This document shows positions 29,594-39,917 of a DNA stretch of 64,000 nucleotides, piece after piece; within the stretch, counting starts at the first letter, position 1; every line of letters begins with the position of its first letter. The stretch lies in the NCBI GenBank assembly GCA_965220855.1, contig CBDCQY010000001.1:558001-622000 (forward strand), in the 5' to 3' direction. The DNA comes from Bin95 sp965220855. Its GTDB lineage: Bacteria > Pseudomonadota > Alphaproteobacteria > Bin95. The notes under the pieces are model-generated. The model was not told where the DNA came from, ran no database searches, and saw nothing but the letters and a program-made list of their open reading frames with translations. The position numbers and the translations under genes are program-made.

Positions 29594-30877
29594 TCATGCC
29601 TTGCGCCGGGCGGCCCACTCCGCCAGCCGGGCGGCGATAGCGGCCTCGGCCCCGCGCCCCGCCGGGCGGTAATAGCGCTCGCGCGCCATGGCGTCGGGAA
29701 AATGGTCCTGCCCGGCGAAGGCGTCCGGCGCGTCATGGTCGTAGGCGTAGCCCTCGCCGTAGCCGAGCTGCTTCATCAGCTGCGTCGGCGCGTTCAGCCC
29801 GTGCATGGGCGGCGTCAGCGAGCCGGTGCGCCGGGCGGCGGCGCGGGCCTCGCCGAAGGCGGCGTAGGCGGCGTTGGATTTGGGCGCGGTCGCCAGATGC
29901 AGCACCGTCTGCGCCAGCGCCAGCTCGCCCTCCGGGCTGCCGAGGCGCTCATAGGCCTGCCAGCCGGCGAGCGCGGCGGGCAGGGCGGCGGGGTCCGCCA
30001 GCCCGACATCCTCGGAGGCGAAGCGCACCAGCCGGCGGGCGATGTAGCGCGGGTCCTCGCCGCCGTCGAGCATCCGGGCGAACCAGTAGAGCGCCGCGTC
30101 GGGATCGGAGCCGCGCAACGCCTTGTGCAGGGCGCTGATCAGGTTGTAATGGCCCTCGCGATCCTTGTCATAGACGGGCGCGCGGCGCTGGACCAGCCGG
30201 GCGAGGCCGGCGGCGTCCAGCACATCGCCCCCGGCGACCTCCTCGGCGAGATTGAGCAGATAGCGCCCGTCGCCGTCGGCGAGCGCCTTGAGCGCCTCGC
30301 GCGCCTCCGGCGTGAGCGGCAGGGGCGCGCCCAGCTCCGCCTCCGCGCGGGCGAGCAGCGCCTCCAGCCCCGCCTCGTCCAGCCGGCGCAGCACCAGCAC
30401 CTGGGCGCGCGACAGGAGCGCGGCGTTCAGCTCGAAGGAGGGGTTCTCGGTCGTCGCGCCGACCAGCACCACCGTGCCGTCCTCCACCCGGGGCAGGAAG
30501 CCGTCCTGCTGGGCGCGGTTGAAGCGGTGGATTTCATCGACGAAGAGCAGGGTGCCCCGGCCGGTCTCGCGCCGCGCGGCGGCCTCGGCAAAGAGCTTGC
30601 GCAGCTCCGCCACGCCGGAGAAGACCGCCGAGAGCGCGGTGAAATGCAGCCCCGCCGCCCCCGCCAGCAGCCGGGCGATGGTGGTCTTGCCGCAGCCGGG
30701 CGGCCCCCAGAAGATCAGCGAGGCGAGCCGCCCGGCCGCCAGCATGCGCCCCACCGGCCCGTCCGGCCCCAGCACATGGTCCTGGCCGACGACCTCGGCG
30801 AGCGCGGTCGGGCGCAGCCGGTCGGCCAGCGGGCGCGGCGCGGCCAGTCCGGCGGCCTGGAAGAGCGTGTCCGTCAC
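29594..30877 (-). CDS. rarA: Replication-associated recombination protein A
   Basis: A 427-residue AAA ATPase of the RarA/MgsA/WRNIP1 family. Walker A is FWGPPGCGKTTIARLL, Walker B LLFVDEIHRFNRAQQDGF, and sensor 1 VGATTENPSFELNAALLSRA. The C-terminal segment YWFARMLDGGEDPRYIARRL is the tetramerisation and cluster region typical of the family. It acts at stalled replication forks and binds SSB. The start overlaps the stop of the serine protease by 4 bp. Confidence 0.96.
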   Translation of the reverse strand: MTDTLFQAAGLAAPRPLADRLRPTALAEVVGQDHVLGPDGPVGRMLAAGRLASLIFWGPPGCGKTTIARLLAGAAGLHFTALSAVFSGVAELRKLFAEAAARRETGRGTLLFVDEIHRFNRAQQDGFLPRVEDGTVVLVGATTENPSFELNAALLSRAQVLVLRRLDEAGLEALLARAEAELGAPLPLTPEAREALKALADGDGRYLLNLAEEVAGGDVLDAAGLARLVQRRAPVYDKDREGHYNLISALHKALRGSDPDAALYWFARMLDGGEDPRYIARRLVRFASEDVGLADPAALPAALAGWQAYERLGSPEGELALAQTVLHLATAPKSNAAYAAFGEARAAARRTGSLTPPMHGLNAPTQLMKQLGYGEGYAYDHDAPDAFAGQDHFPDAMARERYYRPAGRGAEAAIAARLAEWAARRKA

Positions 30878-32268
30878 CGGAAGATCGTCGTCAGCTGGCG
30901 GCCGCCGCGCCGGATCGCGATGCGCCAGGGGCGGGGGGTGTCCAGCAGGCGGGCGGCGTCGGCGGTGCGCCGCACCTCATGCCCGTCGATCAGGCGCAAC
31001 AGGTCGAGCGGCCGGAAGCCGTTGCGCGCGGCCGGCGAGCGGGGCGCGACATCGGCGACGATGACGCCCTCCTGCTGCGGGCCGCCATAGCCGGTCTCCT
31101 CGATCACGGCCGGCGAGAGATTGACGATCTCCGCCCCCGCCAGGGGATGCGCGCCGGTGAGCCGGATGCGCTCGCGCGGCGGGACCTCCGGCGGCGGCTC
31201 GACCGGCACCTCGAGCGTGAGTTCCCTGCCGCGCCGGACGATGGCGAAGGCGGCGGTCGCGCCCGGCCCGAGCGTCGTCATGCGAAAGCGCAGCGCCGTG
31301 CGGTCGAGCACCGGATGGCCGTCTATGGCGAGGATGACATCGCCCTGCCGCCCGCCGGCGCGCGCGAACGGCCCGTCGGCGCGCGCGCGGCGCACCAGCA
31401 ACCCGCCCGGCCGCGCAAGGCCGAGCGCCTCGGCGAGATCGACCGTCACCGGCTGGCTCTCGATGCCGAGCCAGGGGCGCACCACGCGCTCGCCCTGGCG
31501 CGCGGTCTCGACCATGACGCGCACCAGATTGGAGGGGATGGCGAAGCCGACGCCGTGGGAGCCGCCGCTGCGGGAGAAGATCGCGCTGTTCACGCCGATC
31601 ACCTCGCCCTGCAGATTGACCAGCGCGCCGCCCGAATTGCCGGGATTGATCGCCGCGTCGGTCTGGATGAAATAGCCGGGGCCGGTGACCGAGCGGCGGG
31701 TGCGCGCGAGCGCCGAGACGATGCCGGAGGTCACCGTCTGGCCAACGCCGAAAGGATTGCCGATCGCCAGCACCAGGTCGCCGACCTCGAGATCGTCGGA
31801 ATCGCCGAGCACCGCAGCCGGGAGCGTTTCGCCGTCGAGCCGGGCCTGGAGCAAAGCGAGGTCGGCGCGCTCGTCCGAGACCAGCAGCTCGGCGGCGAAC
31901 TCGCGCCGGTCGGCGAGCACCACCTTGATCTCCCCGGCCCCCTCGACGACATGGTGGTTGGTGACGATCAGCCCGTCGGGAGAGACCACCACGCCCGAGC
32001 CGAGCGAGGCCGCCCGCCGCTGCCGGCGGCGCTCGCCGAAATCGAAGAAGCGGCGGAAGAAGGGATTGTCGAAGAAGCGGTCGCCGAAGGGGCCTTCGGC
32101 GCGGCGGTCCGTCTGGCGGCCGGAGGTGAAGATATTGACCACCGCCGGGCTGACCGCGCGCGCCACCGGCGCGAAGGAAAGCTGCATCCGGGCGCGCGAT
32201 TCCGGCGCCCGGCGCGTCTCTTCCGCCCCGGCGGCGAGCGGCAGGAGGAGCGCCGCCGCCAGCAGCAG
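30874..32268 (-). CDS. Do-type (DegQ-like) periplasmic serine protease, start codon uncertain
   Basis: A trypsin-like protease with two PDZ domains. The triad is visible as His in IVTNHHVVEG, Asp in ERADLALLQ, and Ser in NPGNSGGALVNLQGEVIGVN. PDZ1 is about SQPVTVDLAEALGLA onward and PDZ2 about PLAGAEIVNLSPAV onward. The signal peptide (LLLAAALLLPLAAGAEE) lies upstream of the only nearby ATG (32187, MQLSFAPVARAVSP). No ATG, GTG or TTG lies in frame between the SelW-like gene and the signal; the only NTG codons are a run of three CTGs, the first at 32268, preceded by AGGAG at a 7-base spacing. I therefore put the start at 32268. An ATG at 32187 would remove the signal peptide. A frame running on to 32487 overlaps the SelW gene and has no similarity. 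Confidence 0.8.
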   Translation of the reverse strand: MLLAAALLLPLAAGAEETRRAPESRARMQLSFAPVARAVSPAVVNIFTSGRQTDRRAEGPFGDRFFDNPFFRRFFDFGERRRQRRAASLGSGVVVSPDGLIVTNHHVVEGAGEIKVVLADRREFAAELLVSDERADLALLQARLDGETLPAAVLGDSDDLEVGDLVLAIGNPFGVGQTVTSGIVSALARTRRSVTGPGYFIQTDAAINPGNSGGALVNLQGEVIGVNSAIFSRSGGSHGVGFAIPSNLVRVMVETARQGERVVRPWLGIESQPVTVDLAEALGLARPGGLLVRRARADGPFARAGGRQGDVILAIDGHPVLDRTALRFRMTTLGPGATAAFAIVRRGRELTLEVPVEPPPEVPPRERIRLTGAHPLAGAEIVNLSPAVIEETGYGGPQQEGVIVADVAPRSPAARNGFRPLDLLRLIDGHEVRRTADAARLLDTPRPWRIAIRRGGRQLTTIFR

Positions 32269-32294
32269 CCCGGCGCTCCTGCGGCCGGAGAGCG

Positions 32295-32516
32295 CTAGAG
32301 CAGCGCGCGCACTTCCTCGTCGGTCGGGAAGCGTCCGGTCGCATGTTTGGAGTAGAGCAGGCGATCGCCCCGCCGGATGTCGAACACGCCGCCGCCGCCC
32401 TTCACCAGCGTGACGGCGAGACCGGCTTCGGTCTGCAGGATGTCCCTCGCACGGAGGGCGCGCGGTTCGTAGTTTCAAGCCGCGCAATATTCGATCGATA
32501 GGGTCTGGTCGGTCAT
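32295..32516 (-). CDS. SelW/SelT/SelH-family (Rdx) selenoprotein, Sec encoded by TGA
   Basis: Reading from the ATG at 32516, the frame gives MTDQTLSIEYCAA, then TGA at codon 14 (32475-32477), then NYEPRALRARDILQTEAG, LAVTLVKGGGGVFDIRRGD, RLLYSKHATGRFPTDEE and VRALL, stopping at TAG (32295-32297). If TGA is read as selenocysteine, the product is 73 residues with a CxxU motif (Cys11-Ala-Ala-Sec14). The following NYxPRA, GGVFDI and GRFPTDEE stretches fit SelW/Rdx proteins, which have a thioredoxin-like fold and a Cxx[CU] redox centre. The downstream residues are conserved in-family, so this is not a neutral stop. A hairpin sits where a bacterial SECIS is expected. Without Sec insertion the product would be 13 residues. 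It precedes the protease by 27 bp and follows tRNA-Glu. Confidence 0.85.
32444..32458 (-). promoter_or_regulatory. Candidate bacterial SECIS hairpin of the SelW-like gene
   Basis: On the coding strand, 16 bases after the TGA, CCCTC pairs perfectly with GAGGG around a five-base loop CGTGC. Bacterial SECIS elements are short hairpins just downstream of the UGA with a G in the apical loop that SelB recognises. The distance and the loop G fit this model. The stem is short, so a covariation test would be needed. Confidence 0.5.
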
Positions 32517-32551
32517 GGGGGAGAAGCCTCCGCAGCCTGTTTCAGCCGGTC

Positions 32552-32626
32552 TGGCGACCCCAACGGGGATCGAACCCGTGTCTCCACCTTGAAAGGGTGG
32601 TGTCCTAACCTCTAGACGATGGGGTC
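32552..32626 (-). tRNA. tRNA-Glu (anticodon TTC)
   Basis: The minus strand folds into a 75-base tRNA. The acceptor GACCCCA pairs with TGGGGTC, followed by G and an encoded CCA. The anticodon arm CCACC/GGTGG carries loop CTTTCAA (anticodon TTC), and the T arm contains GGTTCGATCC. It decodes GAA/GAG. It lies 36 bp upstream of the SelW-like gene and reads in the same direction, so it may share a transcript. Confidence 0.97.
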
Positions 32627-32684
32627 GCGAGCCGAGGGAGATAGCGCCTCGGAGCGCGACTGGCAAGCGTCCCGGCTGCGCCGG

Positions 32685-33806
32685 CTACAGCGCCGCGTAG
32701 CGCTTCAGGTGATAGTCGCCGTCGCCGAAGCTGCGGTCGATCATGGTCAGGCGCTTGAAATAGTGCCCGGCGGCGTATTCGTCGGTCATGCCGATGCCGC
32801 CATGCAGCTGGATCGCCTGCTGGCCGACATAGCGGGCCGACTTGCCGATCTGCACCTTGGCGGCCGACATGGCCTTCTTGCGCGCCGCCGCGTCGGGCTC
32901 GTCCACGCGCATCGCCGCCATCATCGCCATGGACTTGGCCTCCTCATGGGCGATGAACATATCGACCATGCGGTGCTGCAGCACCTGGAAGCGCCCGATC
33001 GGCTGGCCGAACTGCTCGCGCGTCTTGAGATAGTCGAGCGTCATGTCGTTGAGCGCGCCCATCAGGCCGACCGCCTCGGCCGAGACCGCCGCGATCGCCC
33101 GGTCCACGACCTCCTCCAGCACGGCGAGCCCGCCATCGACCTCGCCCAGCGCCTCGCCCGGCGCGCCTTCCAGCGCGACCTCGCCGGCGCGCAGCCCGTC
33201 GGCGGTCGGATATCCCCGCACGGAGAGGCCGGGCGCGTCGGCCGCGACCAGGAAGAGCGTGACGCCCTCTGCCTCGCGCGAGCCGCCGGCGGTGCGCGCC
33301 GAGACGACGAAGCGGTCGGCCGTCGGCGCGCCGAACACGACGCTCTTGTTCCCCGAGAGCCGCCAGGCGCCATCGGATGCCTCGGCCTTGGTCTCGATAT
33401 CCTGGAGGTTGTAGCGCGCCTGGCGTTCGGCGAAGGCGAGCGCCAGCTTCTGCTTGCCCTCGGCGACGGCCGGCAGGATCGCCGCCTTCTGCTCGTCGGA
33501 CCCGGCGAGCGCCACCGCGCCGCCGCCCATCACCACGGTGGAGAGATAGGGTTCGGCGACCAGCCCCGCGCCGATCGCCTCCATGACGATCATGGTCTCG
33601 ACGCCGGACATGCCGAGGCCGCCGAAATCCTCGGGGAAGGGCATGCCGAGCCAGCCCAGCTCCGCGAACTGCCGCCAGTGGGCGTCGTCGTAGCCCTGTT
33701 CGGTCGCGACCAGCCCGCGGCGCGCCTCGAAGCTGTACCGTTCGCGCACGAAGCGCTGCACGCTTTCCTGGAGGAGTTGCTGATCCTCGGAATATTCGAA
33801 GTCCAT
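32685..33806 (-). CDS. Acyl-CoA dehydrogenase family protein, small-subunit-like (PimD-like)
   Basis: A 373-residue flavoprotein beginning MDFEYSEDQQLLQESVQRFV, with MPFPEDFGGLGMSGVET, and a C-terminal VQIGKSARYVGQQAIQLHGG and IGMTDEYAAGHYFKRLTM. This C-terminal pattern is the FAD-binding/helical end of acyl-CoA dehydrogenases. It follows a second, longer homologue by 39 bp; such pairs form heteromeric dehydrogenases (as in pimeloyl-CoA and steroid side-chain pathways). I infer that this is the partner subunit. Substrate unknown. Confidence 0.9.
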   Translation of the reverse strand: MDFEYSEDQQLLQESVQRFVRERYSFEARRGLVATEQGYDDAHWRQFAELGWLGMPFPEDFGGLGMSGVETMIVMEAIGAGLVAEPYLSTVVMGGGAVALAGSDEQKAAILPAVAEGKQKLALAFAERQARYNLQDIETKAEASDGAWRLSGNKSVVFGAPTADRFVVSARTAGGSREAEGVTLFLVAADAPGLSVRGYPTADGLRAGEVALEGAPGEALGEVDGGLAVLEEVVDRAIAAVSAEAVGLMGALNDMTLDYLKTREQFGQPIGRFQVLQHRMVDMFIAHEEAKSMAMMAAMRVDEPDAAARKKAMSAAKVQIGKSARYVGQQAIQLHGGIGMTDEYAAGHYFKRLTMIDRSFGDGDYHLKRYAAL

Positions 33807-33845
33807 GAGCCTGCTTCCCGTCCCTTGGCTTGGCGTCGGATGCCC

Positions 33846-35015
33846 TCAGAGGCCGAGCACGGCCTTGGCGATGATATTGCGCTGGATTTCGTTCGACCCG
33901 CCATAGATCGAGGCCTTGCGCCAGTCGAAATAGCAGGCGGTGGCGCCGGCGGCCTCGCTCGGCCCCACCGGCGGCTCGTTCCAGCCCTCGGCGAGCGCGC
34001 GCTCGATGAAGGGATGGGCGAAATAGCCCTGCGCCTGCATCAGCAGCTCCATGACATCCTGCTGGATTTCGGTGCCGCGGATCTTCAGCAGCGAGGCTTC
34101 CGGCCCGATCTCGTCGTCGGCCTCCTTGGCCGCCACCATGCGCAGGAAGGACCAGCGCAGATCGTCGAGCGCCGCGCCGGTCTCCGCGATGCGGCGCGAG
34201 AAGTCGGGGTCGCGCCCGTCGTCCAGGCTCTCCAGCCGGTCGAGGCGCTGGCGGCAGAGGCCGACGCCGGCGGTGCCGGAGCGTTCGTGGCCGAGCAGAT
34301 ATTTGGCGCAGGTCCAGCCCTTGCCCTCGTCATGGACGCGCTCGGCGACGGGCACGCGCACATCGTCGAAGATCACCTCGTTGAAGTCCGACAGGCCGCT
34401 GAAGCGCCCGATGGGCCGCACCTCGACGCCCGGCAGCGCCATGTCGATCAGCAGCACGGAGATGCCGTCCTGCTTCTTGCCGGAGCTGTCGGTGCGCACC
34501 AGCGCGAAGCACCAGTCGGCCCAGTCGGCGTTGGTGGTCCACACCTTGCGTCCGTTGACGACATAATGGTCGCCGTCGCGCACCGCCCGGCAGCCGAGCG
34601 AGGCGAGGTCGGAGCCGGCGTTCGGCTCCGAATAGCCCTGGCACCAGACGATCTCGCTGGAGAGGATGCGCGGCAGATGGCGGGCCTTCTGCGCCTCCGA
34701 GCCGAAGGCGAGCAGCACGGGGCCGACCATTTGCGGCCCGAAGGGCACGATGCCCGGCGCGCAGGCGCGCGAGCTCTCCTCCTCGAAGATGAATTTCTCC
34801 GCCGGCGACCAGCCCGGCCCGCCGGCGGCTTCGGGCCAGTTGGGGCAGATCCAGCCGCGCTCGGAGAGCGCCCGCATCCAGCCCACCACATCCTCGCGCG
34901 CGAGCCGGCTGCCGTCGCGCACCTTGTCGCGGACCGGTTCGGGCAAGCGGTCGCGGATAAAGGCGCGCACCTCCTCGCGAAAGGCGCGATCCCGCTCGGT
35001 CATGTCGATGCGCAT
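33846..35015 (-). CDS. Acyl-CoA dehydrogenase family protein, large-subunit-like (PimC-like)
   Basis: A 389-residue protein with GWICPNWPEAAGGPGW, WCQGYSEPNAGSDLASLGCRA (substrate and FAD contact region), VVNGRKVWTTNADWADWCF, and C-terminal IYGGSNEIQRNIIAKAVLG. The last motif is classical for acyl-CoA dehydrogenases. It reads in the same direction as the smaller homologue downstream, and the two probably make one FAD enzyme oxidising an acyl-CoA to the enoyl-CoA. The start follows GGAGGGAGAGG. Confidence 0.92.
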   Translation of the reverse strand: MRIDMTERDRAFREEVRAFIRDRLPEPVRDKVRDGSRLAREDVVGWMRALSERGWICPNWPEAAGGPGWSPAEKFIFEEESSRACAPGIVPFGPQMVGPVLLAFGSEAQKARHLPRILSSEIVWCQGYSEPNAGSDLASLGCRAVRDGDHYVVNGRKVWTTNADWADWCFALVRTDSSGKKQDGISVLLIDMALPGVEVRPIGRFSGLSDFNEVIFDDVRVPVAERVHDEGKGWTCAKYLLGHERSGTAGVGLCRQRLDRLESLDDGRDPDFSRRIAETGAALDDLRWSFLRMVAAKEADDEIGPEASLLKIRGTEIQQDVMELLMQAQGYFAHPFIERALAEGWNEPPVGPSEAAGATACYFDWRKASIYGGSNEIQRNIIAKAVLGL

Positions 35016-35119
35016 GGCCAGCCTCTCCCTCCGACAACCGCCGCCAAAGCTAGCCTACATTTCTCGCGAAGGCCATGGCCGTCCTCGCGCAGAAAACCGT
35101 CGCAGCAGGCTGGCCGGCG

Positions 35120-37810
<2,691 letters not shown>

Positions 37811-37933
37811 GTAGCGTTTCCTGACCTGGCGGGTCCGAAGGGCGCGCCCCGCATCGCCACCGGGATTTGGGAATGCGCGCCGCCGGCTTCAAGCGGCCGG
37901 CGGCGCGGCTCGCGGGGCCGACGCCCCGCCCGT

Positions 37934-38143
37934 TCAGACGAACTGGATGTTGTCCGCCGCATATTTGCCCTTGCGCGGGTCGCGGCGAAGCTCGTAGCTC
38001 AGTCTCTGCCCTTCCGCCGGCGCCGCGAGACCGGCGCGCTGCATGGCCGAAATATGCACGAAGACATCCGCTCCGCCCTCATCGGGCTCGATAAACCCGT
38101 ATCCCTTGGTGGTGTTGAACCACTTTACAGTACCGGTCGCCAT
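37934..38143 (-). CDS. Cold-shock domain protein
   Basis: A 69-residue single cold-shock domain with RNP1 KGYGFIEPDEGG and RNP2 VFVHISAM. It begins MATGTVKWFNTTKGYGF and binds single-stranded RNA or DNA. It sits 118 bp downstream of the merR gene, on the same strand. Whether it is cold-inducible cannot be seen. Confidence 0.95.
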   Translation of the reverse strand: MATGTVKWFNTTKGYGFIEPDEGGADVFVHISAMQRAGLAAPAEGQRLSYELRRDPRKGKYAADNIQFV

Positions 38144-38261
38144 TACGAACTGCGCTCCTTCACCGCGGCACGTCGATTGTCCTGGGCGTCATGGCAACGT
38201 CACGCGACGTGGGTCGCGACGCAATGCGCCCTTCTTCGGTCGGGGGGTTCTATAGCATGTT

Positions 38262-38573
38262 TCAGCCCATCAATGCGCGTATCTCGCGCAACTCCGCCAG
38301 GACGGCCGCCAGGCCGGGCGGCTCCCGGTCGCTCTCCTCGGCCAGCGCCCGGCGCGCGCCCTCGATGGTGAACCGGCGGTCGTGCAGCAATTCGCGAATG
38401 CGCGCGATCACCGCAACATCCTCCGGCGTGTAGTAGCGCCGCCCGCCGGCCCGCTTCAGGGGCCGGAGCTGGGGAAACTTGCTCTCCCAGAAGCGCAGCA
38501 CATGGGGTTCGAGGCCCACATCGCGGGCGACCTCGGAGATCGTGCGATAGGCGGTCGGATGCTTGCCGGTCAC
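38262..38573 (-). CDS. MerR family transcriptional regulator
   Basis: A 103-residue protein with an N-terminal winged-helix domain: YRTISEVARDVGLEPHVLRF, then WESKFPQLRPLKRAGGRRYY and TPEDVAVIARIRELLHD. A short helical tail follows, without a metal-binding loop. It overlaps ihfA by 4 bp, as in the conserved fabH-ihfA-merR cluster of many alphaproteobacteria. Its target is not known from the sequence. Confidence 0.92.
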   Translation of the reverse strand: MTGKHPTAYRTISEVARDVGLEPHVLRFWESKFPQLRPLKRAGGRRYYTPEDVAVIARIRELLHDRRFTIEGARRALAEESDREPPGLAAVLAELREIRALMG

Positions 38574-38893
38574 GGGGCGTCATCCATCCCGTCCGCCGCA
38601 TGGTCGCAATTGATGCGGTCCTTCAGCCCGTGCGAGGCGCGGAAGGCCAGCACCCGGCGCGGGCGAATCGCCACTTCCTCGCCGGTGCGCGGATTGCGCC
38701 CGACGCGCTCGCCCTTCGTGCGCACCTGGAAGGTGCCGAAGGTGGAGATCTTGACCTGCCCGTCGCGCTCCAGCGCCCCGACCATCTCGTCCAGCACCGC
38801 CTTGACCAGCATGGCGGAATCGCTGCGCGACAAACCGATATTGCGATACACCGCCTCGGAAAGGTCGGCGCGGGTCAGGGTCTTGCCGCTCAT
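38570..38893 (-). CDS. ihfA: Integration host factor alpha subunit
   Basis: A 107-residue HU/IHF-family DNA-bending protein. It begins KTLTRADLSEAVYRNIGLSR and contains VKISTFGTFQVRTKGERVGR and NPRTGEEVAIRPRRVLAF, including the Pro that inserts into DNA. It lies between fabH and merR, overlapping merR by 4 bp, the standard arrangement. It bends DNA at specific sites with IhfB. Confidence 0.95.
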   Translation of the reverse strand: MSGKTLTRADLSEAVYRNIGLSRSDSAMLVKAVLDEMVGALERDGQVKISTFGTFQVRTKGERVGRNPRTGEEVAIRPRRVLAFRASHGLKDRINCDHAADGMDDAP

Positions 38894-38951
38894 GGCCGCG
38901 AAGCTACTCCGCCCCGGCGGGCGGGGTCAACGCCCGCGGCGGCGGAGGGCC

Positions 38952-39917
38952 TCACCATCGGGCGAGCGCCGCGCCCCAGGTAAAGCCGCCGCCCATCGCC
39001 TCCAGCAGCAGCAGGTCGCCGGGCGCGATGCGGCCGTCCGCGACTCCGGCCGCGAGCGCCAGCGGCACCGAGGCGGCCGACGTGTTGGCGTGCCGGTCCA
39101 CGGTCGCGATGACGCGCTCGTCGGGAATGCCGAGCTTGCGCCCGGTCGCCTGCAGGATGCGCAGATTGGCCTGGTGCGGCACCACCCAGTCGATCGCGTC
39201 CGCCCCGAGGCCGTTGGCCGCCAGCGCCTCGCCGACCACCTCGGCGAGGTTGGTCACGGCGTGGCGGAAGACCTCCCGCCCCTTCATGCGCAGATGGCCG
39301 ACCGTGCCGGTGGAGGAGGGGCCGCCATCGACATAGAGCAGGTCGCCATGGCGCCCGTCGGAATGCAGATGGGTCGAGAGCAGGTGGCGCGGATCGCCCT
39401 CGCAGGCGTCGAGCACTACCGCCCCGGCGCCGTCGCCGAACAGCACGCAGGTCTCGCGGTCGGTCCAGTCGAGAATGCGCGAGAAGGTCTCCGCGCCGAT
39501 CACCAGCGCGCTGGCGCACTGGCCGGCGCGGATGAAATTGTCGGCGACCGAGAGCGCATAGATGAAGCCGGAGCAGACGGCCTGGACGTCGAAGGCGGCG
39601 CCCCGCGTCATGCCGAGGCCGGCCTGCACGGCGGTGGCGGTGGAAGGAAAGGTGCGGTCCGGCGTCGCGGTGGCGAGCACGATCAGGTCGATCTCGGCGG
39701 CCTCCTTGCCGGCCGCCGCCAGCGCCGCGCGCGCGGCGGCGAGCGCGAGATCGGAGGTCTGCTCGCCCGGGGCGGCGATGCGCCGCTCGCGGATGCCGGT
39801 GCGCGCCCGGATCCACTCGTCGGAAGTATCGACCTGCGTCGCCAGCTCGTCATTGCCGACCACGCGCTCCGGCAGATAGGCGCCGACGCCCCGGAACTGC
39901 GCGCGCAGGCCGGTCAC
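38952..39917 (-). CDS. fabH: Beta-ketoacyl-ACP synthase III
   Basis: A 321-residue condensing enzyme with Cys in QAVCSGFIYAL, His in WVVPHQANLRIL and Asn in RHANTSAASVPLAL, the Cys-His-Asn triad. It starts fatty acid synthesis by condensing acetyl-CoA with malonyl-ACP. It overlaps plsX by 4 bp and lies upstream of ihfA. Confidence 0.97.
   Translation of the reverse strand: MTGLRAQFRGVGAYLPERVVGNDELATQVDTSDEWIRARTGIRERRIAAPGEQTSDLALAAARAALAAAGKEAAEIDLIVLATATPDRTFPSTATAVQAGLGMTRGAAFDVQAVCSGFIYALSVADNFIRAGQCASALVIGAETFSRILDWTDRETCVLFGDGAGAVVLDACEGDPRHLLSTHLHSDGRHGDLLYVDGGPSSTGTVGHLRMKGREVFRHAVTNLAEVVGEALAANGLGADAIDWVVPHQANLRILQATGRKLGIPDERVIATVDRHANTSAASVPLALAAGVADGRIAPGDLLLLEAMGGGFTWGAALARW

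Noticed and set aside
30874..32487. 537-residue start for the serine protease
   Set aside because: The extra N terminus overlaps the SelW-like gene in another frame, has no similarity to proteases and puts the signal peptide deep inside the protein.
32552..32626. Integration site at tRNA-Glu
   Set aside because: No integrase, phage gene or duplicated tRNA end is found nearby.
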